Assembly (NCBI GenBank): GCA_900752095.1
Contig: CAADUD010000013.1
Span: 1 to 6,966 of the forward strand
From: Clostridia bacterium
Lineage (GTDB): Bacteria > Bacillota > Clostridia > TANB77 > CAG-508
Length of the DNA stretch: 6,966 nt
Direction of reading: 5' to 3'
Shown: positions 5,942 to 6,966 of the stretch, in pieces
How positions within the stretch are numbered: position 1 is the stretch's first letter
How the letters are laid out: each line of letters starts with the position of its first letter
The notes under the pieces: generated by a model
Seen by the model: the letters and a program-made list of their open reading frames with translations, nothing else
Databases searched by the model: none
Told to the model about the DNA's origin: nothing
Position numbers and translations under genes: made by a program

Positions 5942-6834
5942 TTGTCTTCACCAACCTTCTCTATAAAGATATCATGTAAACTAGGTTTCATAATTTCAAA
6001 TTTTTCTACTTTTATATGTTTATTAGCCAATAAATCAAATAAGCGGTAACCATCTTCTTCATTTGTAATTTCAATAGTGTATTCATTGTTTTTGCTATGA
6101 TAAATTCTAAGTCCCGCTTCTTTTATTAAATCATCTACACTTTCTACAGTACTTAGTTCAAGCCTATTTGCTGCATATTGTTCTTTAATTTCTTTCAAAT
6201 TTCCTTGTAATACAGTTTTTCCTTTATTTAAAATTAGAACATCTGATGCAAATTCTTCTATAGAATACATTTGATGACTAGACATAATAATATAAGTCCC
6301 TTTTTGAATTAATTCAATAATTACATTTTTTAAAAGTTCGGTATTTACTGGATCTAGTCCGCTAAATGGTTCATCTAATACTAATAATTCTGGATCATGC
6401 AAAATTGCTGTTACAAACTGTACTTTTTGCTGATTTCCTTTTGATAATTTTTCTGGTGTCATTTCTAAATATTGGTCTATTTCTAGTTTTTTCATCCAAT
6501 ATTTCATACGTTCTTCTGCTTTTTGTTTATCCATTCCTTTTAACCTTGCAAAATACATTAATTGGTCATGTATTTTAGTTTTTGGATAAACACCTCTTTC
6601 TTCTGGTAAATAGCCAAAATTTACATGCTTTCTTTGTACTTCTTTTCCATTCCAGGTAATTTCTCCGCTATCTTTTTTTAAAATTCCTAAAATCATACGA
6701 ATAGTAGTAGTTTTTCCTGCACCATTTGTTCCTAAAAGTCCATATACACCTGGTTTTTGTATTTCAAAGTTGATATTATCTACTACCTTTTTCGTACCAA
6801 AGCTTTTGTCTACTTTTTTTACAATTAATCCCAT
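5938..6834 (-). CDS. ABC exporter ATP-binding protein (NatA-like)
   Basis: The cytoplasmic ATPase that powers the permease encoded next. The 298 residues hold Walker A GTNGAGKTT (35-43), the YLPEERG element in the Q-loop region (75-81, typical of this subfamily, with glutamates where many ABC proteins have glutamine), the signature LSKGN (130-134) in place of LSGGQ, Walker B LLVLDE (150-155, catalytic E155), D-loop SGLD (158-161) and switch histidine H187 in SSHQM. The last ~90 residues form a C-terminal extension like DUF4162, ending in PSLHDIFIEKVGE. All catalytic residues are present. The start ATG at 6834 has AAAGGGG (6848-6842) 7 bases away. First gene of a two-gene operon with promoter 6895-6923. 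NatA/YhaQ-like families include sodium, lipid and bacteriocin exporters; the cargo cannot be read from the sequence. Confidence 0.95.
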   Translation of the reverse strand: MGLIVKKVDKSFGTKKVVDNINFEIQKPGVYGLLGTNGAGKTTTIRMILGILKKDSGEITWNGKEVQRKHVNFGYLPEERGVYPKTKIHDQLMYFARLKGMDKQKAEERMKYWMKKLEIDQYLEMTPEKLSKGNQQKVQFVTAILHDPELLVLDEPFSGLDPVNTELLKNVIIELIQKGTYIIMSSHQMYSIEEFASDVLILNKGKTVLQGNLKEIKEQYAANRLELSTVESVDDLIKEAGLRIYHSKNNEYTIEITNEEDGYRLFDLLANKHIKVEKFEIMKPSLHDIFIEKVGEDK

Positions 6835-6892
6835 AAAAAGGCCCCTTTCATTTTATTTTTGCTTCAATACATAATTTAATCACAAATCAACC

Positions 6893-6915
6893 ATACTATA
6901 TGATATAATACTATA
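6893..6915. repeat. 8-bp direct repeat overlapping the ABC operon promoter
   Basis: ATACTATA occurs at 6893-6900 and 6908-6915, 15 bases apart. One copy covers the -10 box and the other lies in the spacer next to the -35. It could be a regulator site, as these exporters are often under local control, but the region is so AT-rich that chance cannot be excluded. Confidence 0.3.
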
Positions 6916-6923
6916 AAAGTCAA
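6895..6923 (-). promoter_or_regulatory. Sigma-A-type promoter of the ABC exporter operon
   Basis: On the minus strand: -35 TTGACT (6923-6918), 17-base spacer, -10 TATAGT (6900-6895). Predicted start is near 6888, giving a leader of about 54 bases before the ATG at 6834. No riboswitch-like or attenuator structure is visible in the leader. Nothing coding is seen between here and the right edge. Confidence 0.7.
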
Positions 6924-6966
6924 TTGTTTTAAAAATATTTTGTCACTTTGCTATTTTTACTTTATA

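Noticed and set aside
1..6966. A DGR reverse transcriptase, template repeat, CRISPR array, tRNA, rRNA or transposase inside the window
   Set aside because: None seen by reading both strands: no AAC-rich copy of the variable region, no regular spacer-repeat pattern, and no transposase or reverse transcriptase motifs.

Overview
The window is AT-rich (roughly 30% GC by eye outside one island), with strong AAGGAG-type ribosome binding sites, TTGACA/TATAAT promoters and A/T-ending codons. Together with the gene content (IspH, a NatA/NatB-type ABC exporter, a radical SAM/DUF4130 pair, and a remnant resembling the pilin-like diversified proteins of gut Clostridia), this points to a low-GC Firmicute, most likely an uncultured gut-type member of the Clostridia. 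The species cannot be told from this sequence.

Layout. Positions 1-457 (minus) hold the N-terminal 152 residues of a HAD-fold 5'(3')-deoxyribonucleotidase-like protein that runs off the left edge. Positions 458-675 are a divergent promoter region in which a perfect 13-bp inverted repeat carries both -35 boxes. Positions 676-2029 (plus) encode a radical SAM protein of the putative DNA modification/repair type, broken by a +1 frameshift near 1084. Its obligate companion, a DUF4130-type protein, follows at 2153-2923. Convergent to these is ispH (2947-3891, minus), the last enzyme of the MEP isoprenoid pathway, with its own consensus promoter.

Positions 3892-4682 are a gene graveyard. A short decayed second copy of the middle of ispH (4071-4150) lies next to a broken gene (4180-4682, minus). 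The broken gene encodes a linker followed by the C-terminal part of an FGE-sulfatase/C-type-lectin-like domain. Its last ~140 bases form a GC- and CpG-rich island (about 52% GC, 14 CpG in 130 bases) made of NNC codons around an RGG motif, which is the hallmark of the variable region of a diversity-generating retroelement (DGR) target. A 7-bp-stem, 4-nt-loop hairpin starts directly after its stop codon, as at known DGR target sites. No reverse transcriptase or template repeat is in the window, so if the reading is right this is a remote, now damaged, DGR target.

Positions 4679-6834 (minus) are a two-gene ABC exporter operon (ATPase, then permease, overlapping by ATGA) driven by a TTGACT-17-TATAGT promoter at 6895-6923.

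Functionally the window joins nucleotide/DNA metabolism genes that share a divergent promoter, isoprenoid synthesis, an exporter, and the remnant of a hypervariable protein. Two independent frameshifts (radical SAM gene and DGR target) mean that assembly or read errors must be ruled out before either gene is called dead.
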